Assembly: GCF_901709675.1 (NCBI RefSeq)
Contig: NC_051098.1
Location: 16,611,464-16,675,463 of the forward strand
Length of the DNA: 64,000 nucleotides
Origin: Syngnathus acus
Taxonomy: Eukaryota > Chordata > Actinopteri > Syngnathiformes > Syngnathidae
Direction of reading: 5' to 3'
In this document: positions 1 through 12,167 of the stretch, one piece after another
Position numbering within the stretch: the stretch's first letter is position 1
How the letters are laid out: each line of letters starts with the position of its first letter
Program-made: the position numbers and the translations under genes
Notes under the pieces: generated by a model
The model's input: only the letters and a program-made list of their open reading frames with translations
What the model was told of the DNA's origin: nothing
Databases searched by the model: none

Positions 1-434
1 CCTCGAGGCAGACCTGCTTCGCCTCTACCATCGCGCCTGCCGCACGCCCACCGGCGAAACCTTCCGCTTGTTCACCCACGTTATGATGCGCTTGCTGGAG
101 AGGCGAGGCCAACTCCCGCACACGCATCGAGCGATCGTTGCTGCTTGCAGCCCAGAAGACACTCGAGACGAGTCCAAATGCGGTTAGTGTATTTGAAACT
201 TTTGATCCGTTTGACCAATCACCTCACTGTTGAGGCTTTTCTTTTTTCCCTTTTCTAGAAGCGGGCCTGGCTATGCTGTCTCTGTACATCCACGACGTGT
301 GGGGCGGAGCCGACTCGCCACAAATCTTCCTTTCTCACGTCGCCATGGTGACCGGAGGCAAGCGTAAGCGGACTAAAGCGCACAAATCGGCCGTCGGCGC
401 CGTTTGTCAGGACTTTGTAGCCATGACGACGTGA
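1..434 (+). CDS. urb1: URB1-like protein, C-terminal end (partial)
   Basis: Two exons are visible: 1-182 (open at the window edge) and 259-434, joined by GT-AG splicing in phase 1. The last 118 residues can be read, ending in a basic tail (GGKRKRTK) and FVAMTT before TGA at 432-434. The segment is Leu-rich and helical, as expected for the end of a long helical-repeat protein. I call it URB1 (NPA1, a nucleolar factor for early 60S ribosome assembly) mainly from position: in human, URB1 lies next to MRAP in this tail-to-tail arrangement, and MRAP is secure here. I did not recognise a diagnostic URB1 motif in this short piece, so the name is inference; the reading frame and splice sites are seen directly. 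Confidence 0.6.
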
Positions 435-555
435 ACGCTACGCGGCAGCGTGCGAGCGATCATGTTCAAATGTGACTTTTTCAGGACCAAAACAATTTCA
501 GCTTGGAAGAGGCCATTTTATTTGCTTCTTTTTGCTCGTAATTGTTCTTGTAGGT

Positions 556-940
556 TCATATTAAACTGGATGATGTGTTTCTCCTCCGACTTCTGCGTCT
601 ACATCTCCTGCAATAAAACGAGACAGTAGTTTTTTTTTTTTTTGTTTGTTGGTTCCATTTGAACTTGCACTCACCATGGCAAGTGGGCACTGCCTGACAT
701 GAGATTCAAGGTGAGGAAGAGGACCCCCACAAAGGCAGCCAGAGTGATCCAAAATGCGATAACGATGGAGTCTGAAAGCGGTGCTGCATTAGGTCATAGG
801 AGAAGAAAGAAAAAAGAAATATTCAAGCAAAGTGACTCACATTTGTTGTATTTTAACTTGCTTTGGTCCACAATGACTGGATCCACGTAGTCATAATAAT
901 ATTCCCATCCGTCGAATGGCGCACTAGTCGAGTTGTCCAT
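556..940 (-). CDS. mrap: Melanocortin-2 receptor accessory protein (MRAP)
   Basis: Three minus-strand exons: 940-841, 771-675 and 607-556, all GT-AG, giving 82 residues. The N-terminal half carries the MRAP hallmark: a small N-glycosylation site (NST) after the start, then WEYYYDYVDP and VDQSKLKYNK. A single transmembrane helix follows in exon 2 (about residues 36-57, starting SIVIAFW and ending LTLNLM). Exon 3 adds a short Arg-rich tail. MRAP forms antiparallel homodimers that traffic the ACTH receptor MC2R to the cell surface and allow it to signal. The protein is shorter than human MRAP isoforms but the functional N-terminus and membrane helix are complete. An AATAAA signal in this orientation is at 522-517. 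The start is 806 bp from the SCAF4 start, head to head. Confidence 0.9.
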
Positions 941-1745
941 GGTGATCCCAGTTTAGGATGCTGCTGCTCCCGCTAACTTTTGGAAGGAATGTAATCAAGC
1001 CGTGTTGTTCCAACAGAAAGTCGTCCTTGACTCGTTGCAAAATAGGCGGGGTCCTAACCAGTGACTACCATGTGTAGTTTTGCAGTTGTGTTAAAAAAAA
1101 AAGATTAAATTGTTTCATTTTTCTGTTTTTTGCTATACAGGGTGGATCAAACAAACTTAATTTTATCTTATCTTTCTTGGCCTCCCTTCCCTCGGTTGCA
1201 CGCATGCTCCCTTCACTTTAATTTTAATTTATGTGGGTTCATGTGACAATAAAACAAATCCTTTTGTGAGCACAAAGGGCATTTTTTTCCCCAGACTACA
1301 CTATGAATGAAGGTATCTTTAGAATAAAAGGCATACGATGGTAGAATTGTATATATTGTTTTATTCTTTATCTTGGAAATAGAATGCTGAGGAATACGTA
1401 CAAGCATATTAGAAAGTTATGAAATTAAGACGTCCCGTCGAGTCACTGCAATTTCTACTCCAACCACAGCACGGCAATGGTTGCCCAACAACGCCTCGTT
1501 GCCAACAACCAAAGGACGTCAAGGAAGAAGGCTGACGTGTATGACGTCACATTGCTCGCGTTTATCGAGGCGGTATGCGGCTAAAGCTAAGCTAAACTAT
1601 GTAATCCTTCAAGAGGCCGATTATCATCTTTCTTTTGCTTAGTTACGTGGTTGTTATTATCGGCGTCGACATACATGGTGACGAGTAGTAAGAATAAAAA
1701 AAAGCTCGTCTTCTAATCGGGTTTGTGAAAGGCAAATCAAGAAGA
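941..1745. promoter_or_regulatory. Divergent MRAP/SCAF4 promoter interval
   Basis: This 805 bp gap separates the two start codons, so it must hold both 5' regions. The MRAP-proximal half is AT-rich. The SCAF4-proximal half (about 1430-1600) is GC-richer and contains a palindromic CRE at 1542-1549 plus another CGTCA half at 1516-1520. No open reading frame that looks coding is present. Transcription start sites cannot be fixed from sequence. Confidence 0.5.
1542..1549. promoter_or_regulatory. Perfect cAMP response element (TGACGTCA)
   Basis: The full 8-bp palindrome is present, 197 bp upstream of the SCAF4 ATG and about 600 bp upstream of the MRAP ATG. CREB/ATF proteins bind this sequence. 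Whether it is used, and for which gene, is not shown by sequence. Confidence 0.45.
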
Positions 1746-4700
1746 ATGGAAGCGGTGAACGCGTTCAACATGGAGGTAAAGTTTGCTCGTGTTCTGGTCC
1801 AAAGGGCGACAGTAGCGAACGGCGTTAGTGCTAGTCGTGTTTTCAGCTCAAATGTGCTAGATTGAAAATGAAACGCTTCTTCGTTGTGCTTTGTATTCCT
1901 TTGAATCGTCGATTGATCTGAATTGTTTGCGCCTGTTGTTGCTCGTATGCTAAGCAAGGCCTTTCGGATTCTGTGCTAAGCTAACTGCTAATTGAGATGC
2001 TCGGGTACCTCGCAAAGGCCACATTGTTGTGTGTGGTTTTTTAAGTGACGCGAACGTAGTAAGATGGCTGTTTTTGTTTAATCGCGATGCCTTCTGCAGT
2101 ACAACTGACATTTGGCGAAGGTTTTTAACTGCCAGCAGCGGTTACCACCAAACAATTGAAGTCTTACTTATTTGCCCCGTTCAACTCCATTTTTTTTAGT
2201 GTACCCCAAGTGAGCCGGTCGACTATATTAGAAAATAAATAACATTCCAAATTAGTGTATACATTTACACGTGTGCAATTTTGAGATCACAGTGGATTAC
2301 ATACAACTAATCTAGAATTCATCTTAAATGTACATGAATGTCCACTGCCAACCTCTGTTAACTGAAATTTTGCATTGTTCTCCAATTTATGCTTGCATGC
2401 TGTACGTGTGACACCTTGCATTTATTTTATTAGTTTATTAGTTTAGTTTATTCAAATATGTGGTGCAATTCTTTTGTTGGGCATATCCCTTGTATGTGTG
2501 TTATTAAAGATTAAAGATTAAAGTCCCAATGATCGTCACACACACACCTGGGTGTGGTGAAATTTGTCCTCTGCATTTAACCCATCCCCGTGTGATTTTA
2601 ATCCATCCCCTGGGGGAGAGGGGAGCAGTGAGCAGCAGCCATGCCGCGCTCGGGAATCAGTTGGTGATCTAACCCCCCAATTCCAACCCTTAATGCTGAG
2701 TGCCAAGCAGGGAGGCAATGGGTCCCATTTTTATAGTCTTTGGTATGACCCGGCCGGGGTTTGAACCCACAACCTTCCAGTCTCAGGGCGGACACTCTAC
2801 CACTAGGCCACTGAGCTGGCATATGCATATGACAATGCCAAATAAGTTTGTAAGTGCAGTTTTAACTCACTGTTTTAGTAGTTATTTCTTTGTTTTACAT
2901 GGAAATGGATTTATTGTGGCCCAATGATTTATCAACTGCCCGGTTTAATAGATCAATAGTAGTAGGCTAGCGCTTTTAAATTTGGTTCATTTCTTTTCTA
3001 TTTTCACCTGTTTTCTAGCTTTGGTCATGTGGCATGGTTTGCAAGCTGAGTGCGATGACATTTTCAGTTGACAACAAGTGGCAAAATGGCCGCTCCCTGA
3101 CATTCAATATGAGCTCATCCAAAAGAGCTGTCACTCTTTACTTAGCACTGCTATTTGCAAATTTGACATTTGTGGCTCCGGTTTTTGCTGAATTTGTGGT
3201 AAAGTAATGTTTGTTTTGTGTGCAACCTCTCAGTTGTTCTCCATGCTTGACATGAAGCCTCCCATATCGCGGGCTAAAATGATGTCGGTTACCAAGGCCG
3301 CCATCAAAGCCATTAAGGTAAACAGCCATTGCTCGAAATTGTACCATTTTAACAAACCTGAAGTGTGTTTGCGCATTTTATGTTCTTCGTAGTGACTGAT
3401 GCCAGGTTTTTATTTTCGCTAGCTCTACAAGCATGTCGTCCAGATTGTTGAGAAGTTCATCAAGAGGGTATGTTGCACCGTCGTACGAGTTGGATGAATT
3501 TGTGCTTTGTCGCTTAAATTTGGTTTCTTTTCATCAGTGTAAACCCGAGCTCAAAGTTCCCGGCTTGTATGTGGTGGACTCTATCGTACGGCAGTCGCGT
3601 CACCAGTTTGGTGTGGACAAGGACGTGTTCGGGCCTCGCTTCTCCAAGAACTTCACAGACACCTTCCAGAATCTTTATAGCTGCTCAGAGGACGATAAGG
3701 TAGCTGCTCTTTGTGCGTTTGCTGCCATGAGGGAGGTACAACACAATGTTGAAAGCTAACTAACTTTTCTGTCTGTATCAGGACAAAATTGTCCGCGTGT
3801 TGAACCTGTGGCAGAAGAATAGCGTGTTTGACATGGACATCATCCAGCCTCTGATGGACATGGCTGAAAATGTCCCGTCACCCTCGCCGTCCCTTGAAAG
3901 TAAGACGAGAAAAGGACAGTTCATGTTTTCATTGGAAATATAAGGATGATAACCGTTTGTTTTTTGTTGCAATATCACAAATTACCACTAGACGGCACAC
4001 ATGTCAGTTGTGCTTACACTGGGACTTGTACTGCAATATAAGTTGGCCTATTTTTGCGGGATTAGAATGATTTGCAAGACAAATAATAAAACATTGGGTG
4101 ACTAATGCCGCCTCCAGAAGTTAAGTTTCCCATCCCTTGTCTAAAGTGTGCATTGAGCATTAAGTGCGGCGTCTTTCGCATGTGTGAACAGTTCCCACGG
4201 AGTCACAGCCTCCTCCCACGACAGCGACCCTCAACATAGCTCCGCCACAAGTGTCCAATTCTGACGCCTTAGCCGCGGTGGCCCAGCTGTTCCAGTCCCC
4301 GCACGGTCAGGAGGTGAGTGTAAACTTCAAGCGTGCCGGCCGCTCTGCGACCGTTGTTCGCCATTGTCCTTTTATCCGCAGCTCCAGAGGATGCTTCACA
4401 GCTTGCAGCAGGTGGAAAAGAGCTACGCGGCCAATCATACAAACGGGCCAAATGCTCACCAGGTCAACGTGGCCCAGTCCCAAATGCACCGCGAAGAAAG
4501 AGGCACCCTGGCTGAGGTAGTTGCACGCTCGCAACACGTATCCCCGCTTTGACCTTTTGGAGCTGAAAATGTGGTTCCGCTTCCTCAGAAACTGCTCGAC
4601 AGCTTTGACTATGACGACGAGCCCGAGAAGGTGGCAACAAACGACACGACGAGCTGTTTGTGAGTTACCTTTTGGATCCTATCGTAGAATAGCAGCAGCT

Positions 4701-7700
4701 GATGCCGTTGTAAATGTTAACAAACACACTTGTTGCGTTGAGTGTGTACGTCAATCATGCTGTGTTGAATTGTAGCAGCGGACGAGACGACGTCCATGGT
4801 CAGATGCGCAACATGGAGGCCGCTCATCCATTTCCGGGCGGATTTGAGGTAGCGACTCTTTTATGGGGAAGACTTTGAAACTTTGTCAAATTGCCCTAAA
4901 GCATTGCTTATAAAACAATATAGTTGATGTGGTAATGTTCCGGAACTGTGGGAAAAAATGGTGCAATTTCTGCGCCTATGCCACTCGATGCTGCTCATTC
5001 ACTTGTTTGAAATTCATGTGATGATTCTTCTCAGTTTGGTGGAGTGGCGGGTGAGGCCGAGCGCCAGATGCTACCCACCGGATACCATTCCAGGAGTGAG
5101 CAATCTACGCTGATGAACTACCAATCGCAGGTATAGCGCAAAATGGATGGAGCCGCCATTTCGCTGTGTCATTTTGCATGTTGTCTGACAGGCGGACTCA
5201 AGGGAGGATCTTTATACACATCGAGAAGGCAGACACGGAGCCTACGGCAGAAGAACAAGATCCGGTTCCAAGTAAGATTCTTGTGGATTTGAACCAACCC
5301 TACGTCCAAGTTGGAGCGGATTGCGTCGAATTGACCATAACTCATTCTGCCATCACACGCTTCGCCCGTTCCCGTAGATCTCCGAGACGAAGACGCTCGC
5401 GCTCGTCGTCACGGTCGAGAAGGTCGAGGCACAGACGCTCCAGATCGCGCTCGAGAGAGAGCCGCCGGCTGCGCTCCCGCTCGCAGGACAGAAACGAGCG
5501 AGAGTGTGATAGGGACCGGCGGCAGAAAGGGCTCCCCGCCATCAAGAGCCAGACGCTCAGCGGTACGTCCCATGACTCGAAACCCAGATGTATGTGTGCC
5601 GAGCAGCATTCAATTTGTTTCGGTTCTCAGTGTGCACCACAACACTGTGGGTCGGTCAGCTGGACAAAAAAACCCAGCAGTCGGACGTGGTCTCCCTCCT
5701 GGAGGAATTTGGCCAGATCGAGTCGGTCAACGTAAGCGCGCTCCATCGTCACCGACTTCTAAAAGAGATGGACGGATTCTTATTGGCAACCTTTGTTTGT
5801 TTCCAGATGATCCCCCCGAGAGGTTGTGCCTACATCGTGATGGTGCATCGACTCGACGCCTACACGGCTTTGAACAAGCTCAGTCGCGGCTCATACAGAG
5901 TCAATCAGAAGCCTGTGAAGGTGCGGCCATTAACCATCCATTAGCCCCGCTTTTACGTTCCGTCAGTGATACCTTTGTGCTATTTCATAGATTGCGTGGG
6001 CTTTAAACAAAGGCATAAAGGCGCCACACAAAAAGTTCTGGGACGTCGAGCGAGGAGTCACCTACATCCCCTGGGCCAAAGCCAAAGCCGAGGAGCTGGA
6101 GAGTTATCGTGACGGCGGGATGCTGGACCCGGACACGCTCAGCGAAGGTGAGTCCATTCATTTGCCCTTTGTAGCCTAACCGCCCCCACACCAATCTCAC
6201 GGGGTCTCTCGGTCTTCAGAGTGGAAAAGCCTTCTGGACCTCAACAATCCGCAGACGGCGGCCGTGAACGGCATGTCGGAAAGCGCGGCGGCGGCGGCAG
6301 CGGCAGGCGGGACCGTCCGAGCTCTGATTCAGGTAACGCTAATGTGCAGTCTAAAAGCTGTCCTTTCTCTTCCTGTTTGTTTGTTTGCTGCTTAATGGCC
6401 TCTTTTTGGAGGTCCCCTTCATCAGCTCTTGACATGTTGGGGGGGAAAATAAAATGGAGTGGAGCGGATGTGAATCAACTTCATTCTTTTGCACACCAAT
6501 CGACAGCATCGAACTTGATTCCGTGTGTCTTCTGGTGCTCGCACAAATGCCATTTTAAGACTGGAAACAAGGAACCGCTCGGTGCTGATGCATGCTCACG
6601 TGCAAGCTCTACTTTGGTGCAAAGGAAACGTTTTCAGACTTGTCACAGACGAGGCAATATCTCCGTAAGCCGACAAGTAGTCGTGTCAAATTCGGTAGCA
6701 TCTAACCACACCTGAAGAACATAAGTGTAACTATTCCAAATGCTTCACAGTCTTGACTCGGGACTGCCACCTTGCCAGTCTGGCTGGACCCTTCTCTTCA
6801 TTTTATGCAATGTGTACAGCTCGCGTGATGCCACTTTGTGAACAATTGAATACTCTGATTTTTGTCTCCAAATATTTGCCTTTGAGGATTCCTCATCAAA
6901 GAGTGCAAACTGCACCAACACTGAGCAAAGGTTATCGGGGTTGAAGCTGATTTAGAAAAGAAAGTCCTAGAGGTGGGAGGGGGCGTTGCGTCCATCCGTC
7001 TTTTTGCGGAATTTGACAAATGTTGCATCTGCAAACTCTTTTTGTGGATGTTCGTTCATGTAAGTTAAAAAAAAAAAAAAAAATGAATAGCACTCTCCTC
7101 CACTGTGCTTGTCGGGGATGGGGAGCGTACCCCGTCTTATTTTAGGAGTGCGAGGCAAACACCCTGGACTGGTATTCCGCCAGGCACATATAGACAGCCA
7201 CTCGCATTCAGAGCCATGCGAACGGAGCATGCAGCTTTTTGCAACGTGAAGGGAACCCGAAGTACCCCGGAGAGAACTTGCAAACCCCACCGGAAGGAAG
7301 GCTGGAGCTGAAACTTGAAAACCAGGTCAGTTAGGAAGACATGCAAAGCAGACAGCTACTCCAAGAAATAAAATGGAGACGGACGGACGGGGTGGCGGGT
7401 GGGTCGTTTGTATGCTTTAAAAATACTTTGCCATCTTCAAATATTCCTATGCACGCAAATTGTCGACATGCAAAGGAATGGAGTTTTTGGTGCCTTGCCC
7501 AGCCGGCCGGGATGGAAGAAAATAAAAGTTGTAGTCATGATCAGGTCGGACATCGCAGTTGTCACAAAGTGTCACATCAACGTGCACTCTTGAGCAACGG
7601 ACGCGCAGAAGAGCCTGCTGTGTTTGTTGGGGAGAAAAAATAGCATTTGTTGGCTCTTCTGGAACTTCTCACAGAGGAGGATCACGAGCGCCTTTGCTAC

Positions 7701-10700
7701 TTGTAGGAATCAAGGACTTGCTCCAAGGTTATACTTTACTATCAACCTTTTCCTTTCCGTCAGAAAATCAGCATTTCAAATCTTGATGGCGGGTCTCCAA
7801 GCTAGGGTCAGCTTGCCTTTCGGAGTCCGACATGTATTTGCCAGTGGCCCCGACATGTATTTGCCAGTGGCCCATGCTTCACGCTAACTAAACGTCCTGG
7901 TGGCGATATCCACTTTGTGTGGGTCCAATGCCGCTGACAGCTACAGCCACTAAACTTTAAGAACATGATTATCAGTTGTTGCCACCATTTTGCTAGCCAG
8001 CCATGACATCACATTGCTAAAGGCTGAGCCGCACTGTATTTGTTTACGGAGTAACGAATGACGAGAGAGCGCAAGTGAGTCACATTTCCTGACGCTTCTG
8101 CAGTATTATGTTCTATGCCTCAGTACTGCGCTGAAAAAAGCCCACAAGTTGTCCCGACCCACCAATCGCAGATAGAGGCAAAGAAACTGAGGCGCTAACA
8201 TTTCTCGCAACAGAGAAATTCCATTACGGTGCCTTATTAACATGAACAGAAAGCTCCAAACAAAAAACAAAAAAATCCAATTACTTGATGGCTTAGTTTT
8301 AGCAGGTGGTAACTGCTCAAAGTGGCCTTCTTGATCCAGAAGTTTTCTGTATGCAGCTCGGGAGGAAAAAGTTTGGAAGAACATCAAATAGGTGAGTGTG
8401 GAAGCATCTGGCAAATAACTACTGACAGACAAGAGAAAAAGGAGGGTGGCATTTAATTTTGATCTAAAAACTGGAGGTGAGTTTGTTGTGCAGCTGCAAA
8501 CAAAAGTACAAAGGAAATACTCTTGAAGCATGCCGGGGGTGCCCATCAAAGAAGGGACGCTCGGCCCGGCTTGGCTCGGCTCGTGGGATTAACAAGGAGC
8601 TGCCCCCGATGGGATCGGACCAGTCTGGTAAGAGCCGACACGGCATCAAAGCTGATTGACTTGACGTTGGCGCGCTCTGCTTCCACCAGAGTAGACGTTT
8701 GGGTTCATTGTCTTTTGCATGCGACTCGAAACACGTGAACCCCCTCTTAAGCCTTCTGTCCGACTCATCCGTTCCAGTGAATTTAGGGGGAACATTTACC
8801 AAAAATATATTGGACATAAAAGATGTTGACTAGTAGTGGCAAAAACAAAAGTTTAATGAAATACGTCAATATTAGCAAAAGGAGTTTATGACCTTGCCCT
8901 TTTTTATTTTTGACCCATAAACATTACTGGATTTCTGAATTGAAAGTTTTGACAGAAATGTGGCTTTCAATTTATGTCTAAATCCAAATCTTGTGTGTGA
9001 TGCTGGTTGAAATTGAACATGTGCAGAGTAGCTCAGAACCTTTTTTTTAACACAGTAACAGAATTTGAAAGGATTTTTATTTTTGGCTCGTTGTTCTAAC
9101 GCTGGACATTAACACATCTGGTATGAGCGGGTTTTAATATTATTCGTCTATGATATAAAAATGAAAAGTAACGTCCCATTTATGTCCCCCTTTTTTAAAA
9201 AAATGGATTAGTTCAAAAGGACAACTATTTGCATTTGTGCTGCTTTCAACACTCTTGTGCCAACTTTGAAATAACGTTGAGCTGAAGACATTTGCATCGA
9301 TACATTTGTCCTGGCCAAGTCGCCAGCATCGTTTGGCTCGTTTGCTGTTGCGCAAATGTTGAGCTGGGAGGCCATATTGAACTTCAGTGGCCTTCTTGCA
9401 CTCACTTTGACTGCGCCAGCGTGTGTATGACATCACGGTGCCCTGCACAGATGAAGTCAACCTTCTCCGCTTTTGAAGTGGTGATGTGAAATAACACATC
9501 ACCAGGGTTTTGAACTTATTGAAGTTTTGCAGTACTCTCTAGTGCAATCAGTTGTGCTGCTCCGGAACTATGATCATGATTAAAGTAGAGATTATATGAA
9601 TAAAGTCCAAGGGTGTCAAAACAAAGCAATAGCATCTTGGCGAAAGTGTTAAAAAAATAATAATAATAATAAAGCATTTGTGTCTTGTGCAGGTGTTGCA
9701 CATGTTACACAGAATAAGCCACTTCTTTACAGGATAAAGCCTTGTAATTATATGTTGTTCCCTGATGTCAGAGGTCTTGTAATATTGACAAATCCAAAAA
9801 TGGCCGCAGCTTCTGTTTTTGACTGGTGCGTAACGTGATGATAACCATAGAAGTGGCCGGCCTTCACTCGTTCTGTCCCGGTTGCTCGATGAAAAATGGC
9901 CCCAGCCACAGAAAGCAGCGCCGGCCGGAAGCGTCCGTTGATTTTGTGTGGCTCCGGTCACAGGTGAGCTGCAGCCAATCACATTCCCACCTATGGACAA
10001 TTTGGAGTCTTCAACAAGCGTGTTTTTGGATCATTCTGCCAAAACTCACACGAGCGCGCCGGCAGAATGAGGAAAGCCAGAGCCCGGATTCCAACCCGAA
10101 ACCGTAGAACTGTGACGCATATGCGCTAAGACGACAGAATTTCCCCTCCAGGTCCGGGCTATGGCAAAGCGTGATGGATAGGGACAGACCCCCCTGAGTA
10201 AGAGACACCCCCCCCCCCCCCACCAGGATTTGTAATTGTGTATGGGTACCACAAGATGGTGGCAAAGGACATTTTGTTTGATGAAGCTCCTCAATTCACT
10301 TCCAATTGTTTACGTGAATCAAACTTGCGAGCTGGGAGTGCTGGCTGCGCTCTGAGCACAAAACAGCCAATAGGTGAGTTTTTCGGACAAATCTGGCGGA
10401 ACGCGGAACTGGCAAATTGCACCTGAGCGGTGGCGTGCAAAGCGCGTGATTATGATGGCTGCTAATAAAAAAAAAAGAAGAGGGAGAGCGGGTGAGGTGG
10501 CTGTGGACGAAAGCTCCATAAAAGGTTTTCATCGCCAGGAGATTTATTGATCACTTTGGCATGCATCTGGCATACTGCCCAGCTGAAGACATTTTCATGG
10601 CAGCAGGGGTGTTGTGGTTGCTCCCCCTGGGGGCCATTCGCACCGTTGGCCCCCCACTTTGCACGCCACTGCACAAGAAGAAAATGGAATGACTTTGATA

Positions 10701-12167
10701 ACCTCTTTGTAAACAAATTGTCATCATGAAGCGTGGGTACATGAACTCTCTCTCTCTTGCTCGCCTTGATTTCATGTAACTAGAAGGTTAACATTTAAGC
10801 TTCGGGTCCAGCCAAAGTTTCTTCTTGCAGCTTGTCGTTTTTGCAAGCAACATGTACCGGTTGCACGAGAAAAATACTGAAATCTTTTAGCCTCACTGTG
10901 CACAATTTTAAGGTCAACTTCATGAAAGGCAGCGTTGATGGCTAAGAGGCAAGTGTGATGAACTGCAAATTGCCAAAACAGAAACGGCTGCTCAGTTCGC
11001 AGCAACACACACAAAAAAAAAGGTTCCAGTGGACTGAGTTTGTGTCTGCATGTTTACGGACCTCTCCAAAATAGCCCGGAACGCCTCTGAGACAATACCA
11101 ATACCAGACAATTTAAATGAATTGATATTTTTTTTATCATGAAACAGTTGTTTTAATTAGTATCTGTAGCATATTTAATTTGACATTCACCTTTACTGGT
11201 TAATTATAAATGAAGTATACATCAATTATCAGCATTTTATCAATTATCTTCTTATACCTTGGAAAAAAATGAAATTGTATTTTACTAATTAGATCACACA
11301 TACACAAACTTTTTAAAATGTCATCTACGCATGAATTCTTTTTTTTTTTTTACAAATTTACCTCCGTAAGCTAATTAAAAAATGACAGTGAATTATTTGA
11401 TGAAAAGAAACTGTTGGTAATTTATTCTTTTTACCTCATGTGCAACTGGCATGTACCATCCATTTGTTTTCCAAACAAAAGTTTCCTGGCTGTGCCTGAC
11501 CAAGTCGTGCTGTATTGTCCTCAGCGAAACTTTTTGCTGCTTTTAAAGGCTTCATGTTGCGCTTGTCTGTCTTGCAGGCTCCCGCCGTCCAACAGGGGGC
11601 ACCCATGGGAAGCCCGCCGCCATACCTGCCCCTGGGTATGCTGTCCCCAGGGTCCCTGCCTAGCACGGGGGGCCTGATGCTGATCCCGCCAAAGTTAAAG
11701 CCTGACGCCCTGGCAGCAGGTAGGACCCTCACGCAGCAGCGGGGGGCCACAAATAGCCCCCGAGCCAGACTTTGGACACCTGTCATGACTTGTTGACACT
11801 CACAATCATCTGATGTCTTTTCCGGGCAGCCGTCAAATCCCCAACGGAGTCGACGCCCAACCCCGAAGGAGACAAACTCTCGGAGCGTCTGCTGGGCTCC
11901 CCCACCGCCATCAAGCTGCAGACGCCTCCGCCAGGTCTCCCCCCAATGCGTCCTCCTCACCTGCCGCCATTCCTCTCGCCGCCCGCCATGATGCCCGCAG
12001 GACCCGCCTTCCCCCCGGAAAGGTTCCGGATGGCTTTGCCCTTCCCCCCTCGCGGCCCCATGCTCCACCGGCCTCCTTTTCTGCAGCCGGAGGGCACCGT
12101 GCCATCTTTCAGGGGACGGCCGGGCTTCGGAGGCCCGCCGCCCCGCCTGCCCAGGGGGAGCTGGTGA
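1746..12167 (+). CDS. scaf4: SR-related CTD-associated factor 4 (SCAF4)
   Basis: Eighteen GT-AG exons: 1746-1775, 3234-3317, 3423-3467, 3538-3699, 3782-3899, 4192-4313, 4382-4516, 4589-4659, 4779-4848, 5035-5130, 5192-5271, 5378-5562, 5631-5731, 5807-5920, 5991-6147, 6220-6332, 11578-11719, 11830-12167. All phases agree and give 720 residues. Residues 1-140 are the CID (MEAVNAFN start, DMKPPISRAKMM, VPGLYVVDSIVRQSRHQFG), which binds the phosphorylated RNA polymerase II CTD. An Arg/Ser-rich stretch lies near 340-395 and an RRM at about 402-475 (TLWVGQLDKK, then GCAYIVMVH). The last two exons are Pro-rich. SCAF4 acts in the nucleus to prevent early polyadenylation. The model is much shorter than human SCAF4 (about 1150 aa); exons in the 5.2 kb intron 6333-11577 could have been missed. 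An AATAAA signal is at 12607-12612. SCAF8 is the alternative paralogue; position favours SCAF4. Confidence 0.92.
2502..2820 (-). repeat. tRNA-derived SINE in SCAF4 intron 1
   Basis: Read on the minus strand, the element starts with a tRNA-like head. It has an A-box-like TGGCCTAGTGGTAGAG (2810-2795) and a B-box GGTTCAAACCC (2767-2757), the internal promoter of RNA polymerase III. An unrelated body follows, ending in the TTAATC-type tandem tail at about 2502-2522. This layout and wording are typical of teleost SINEs. No coding function. Confidence 0.75.
7095..7330 (+). repeat. Degenerate LINE-type 3' end remnant
   Basis: Phrases such as GGCACATATAGACAGCCACTC and AAGTACCCCGGAGAGAAC followed by GCAAACCCCAC resemble the widespread fish LINE/L2-type 3' end. 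The match is from memory of the repeat's wording and the copy is short and decayed; no reverse transcriptase frame is present. Confidence 0.4.
7828..7873. repeat. 23-bp exact tandem duplication
   Basis: The unit starting CGACATGTATTTGCC and ending AGTGGCCC occurs twice back to back (7828-7850 and 7851-7873) without mismatch. It lies deep in the SCAF4 intron; no function is suggested. Confidence 0.8.

Larger units (their letters stand above)
6333..11577 (+). other. Large last-but-one intron of SCAF4
   Basis: This 5.2 kb intron is about as long as the rest of the gene's introns together. It contains a decayed retroelement end near 7090-7330, a 23-bp tandem duplication (7828-7873), poly-C at 10208-10221 and several A/T runs. 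I found no additional SCAF4 exon, but short exons of a low-complexity domain could be overlooked. Confidence 0.6.
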
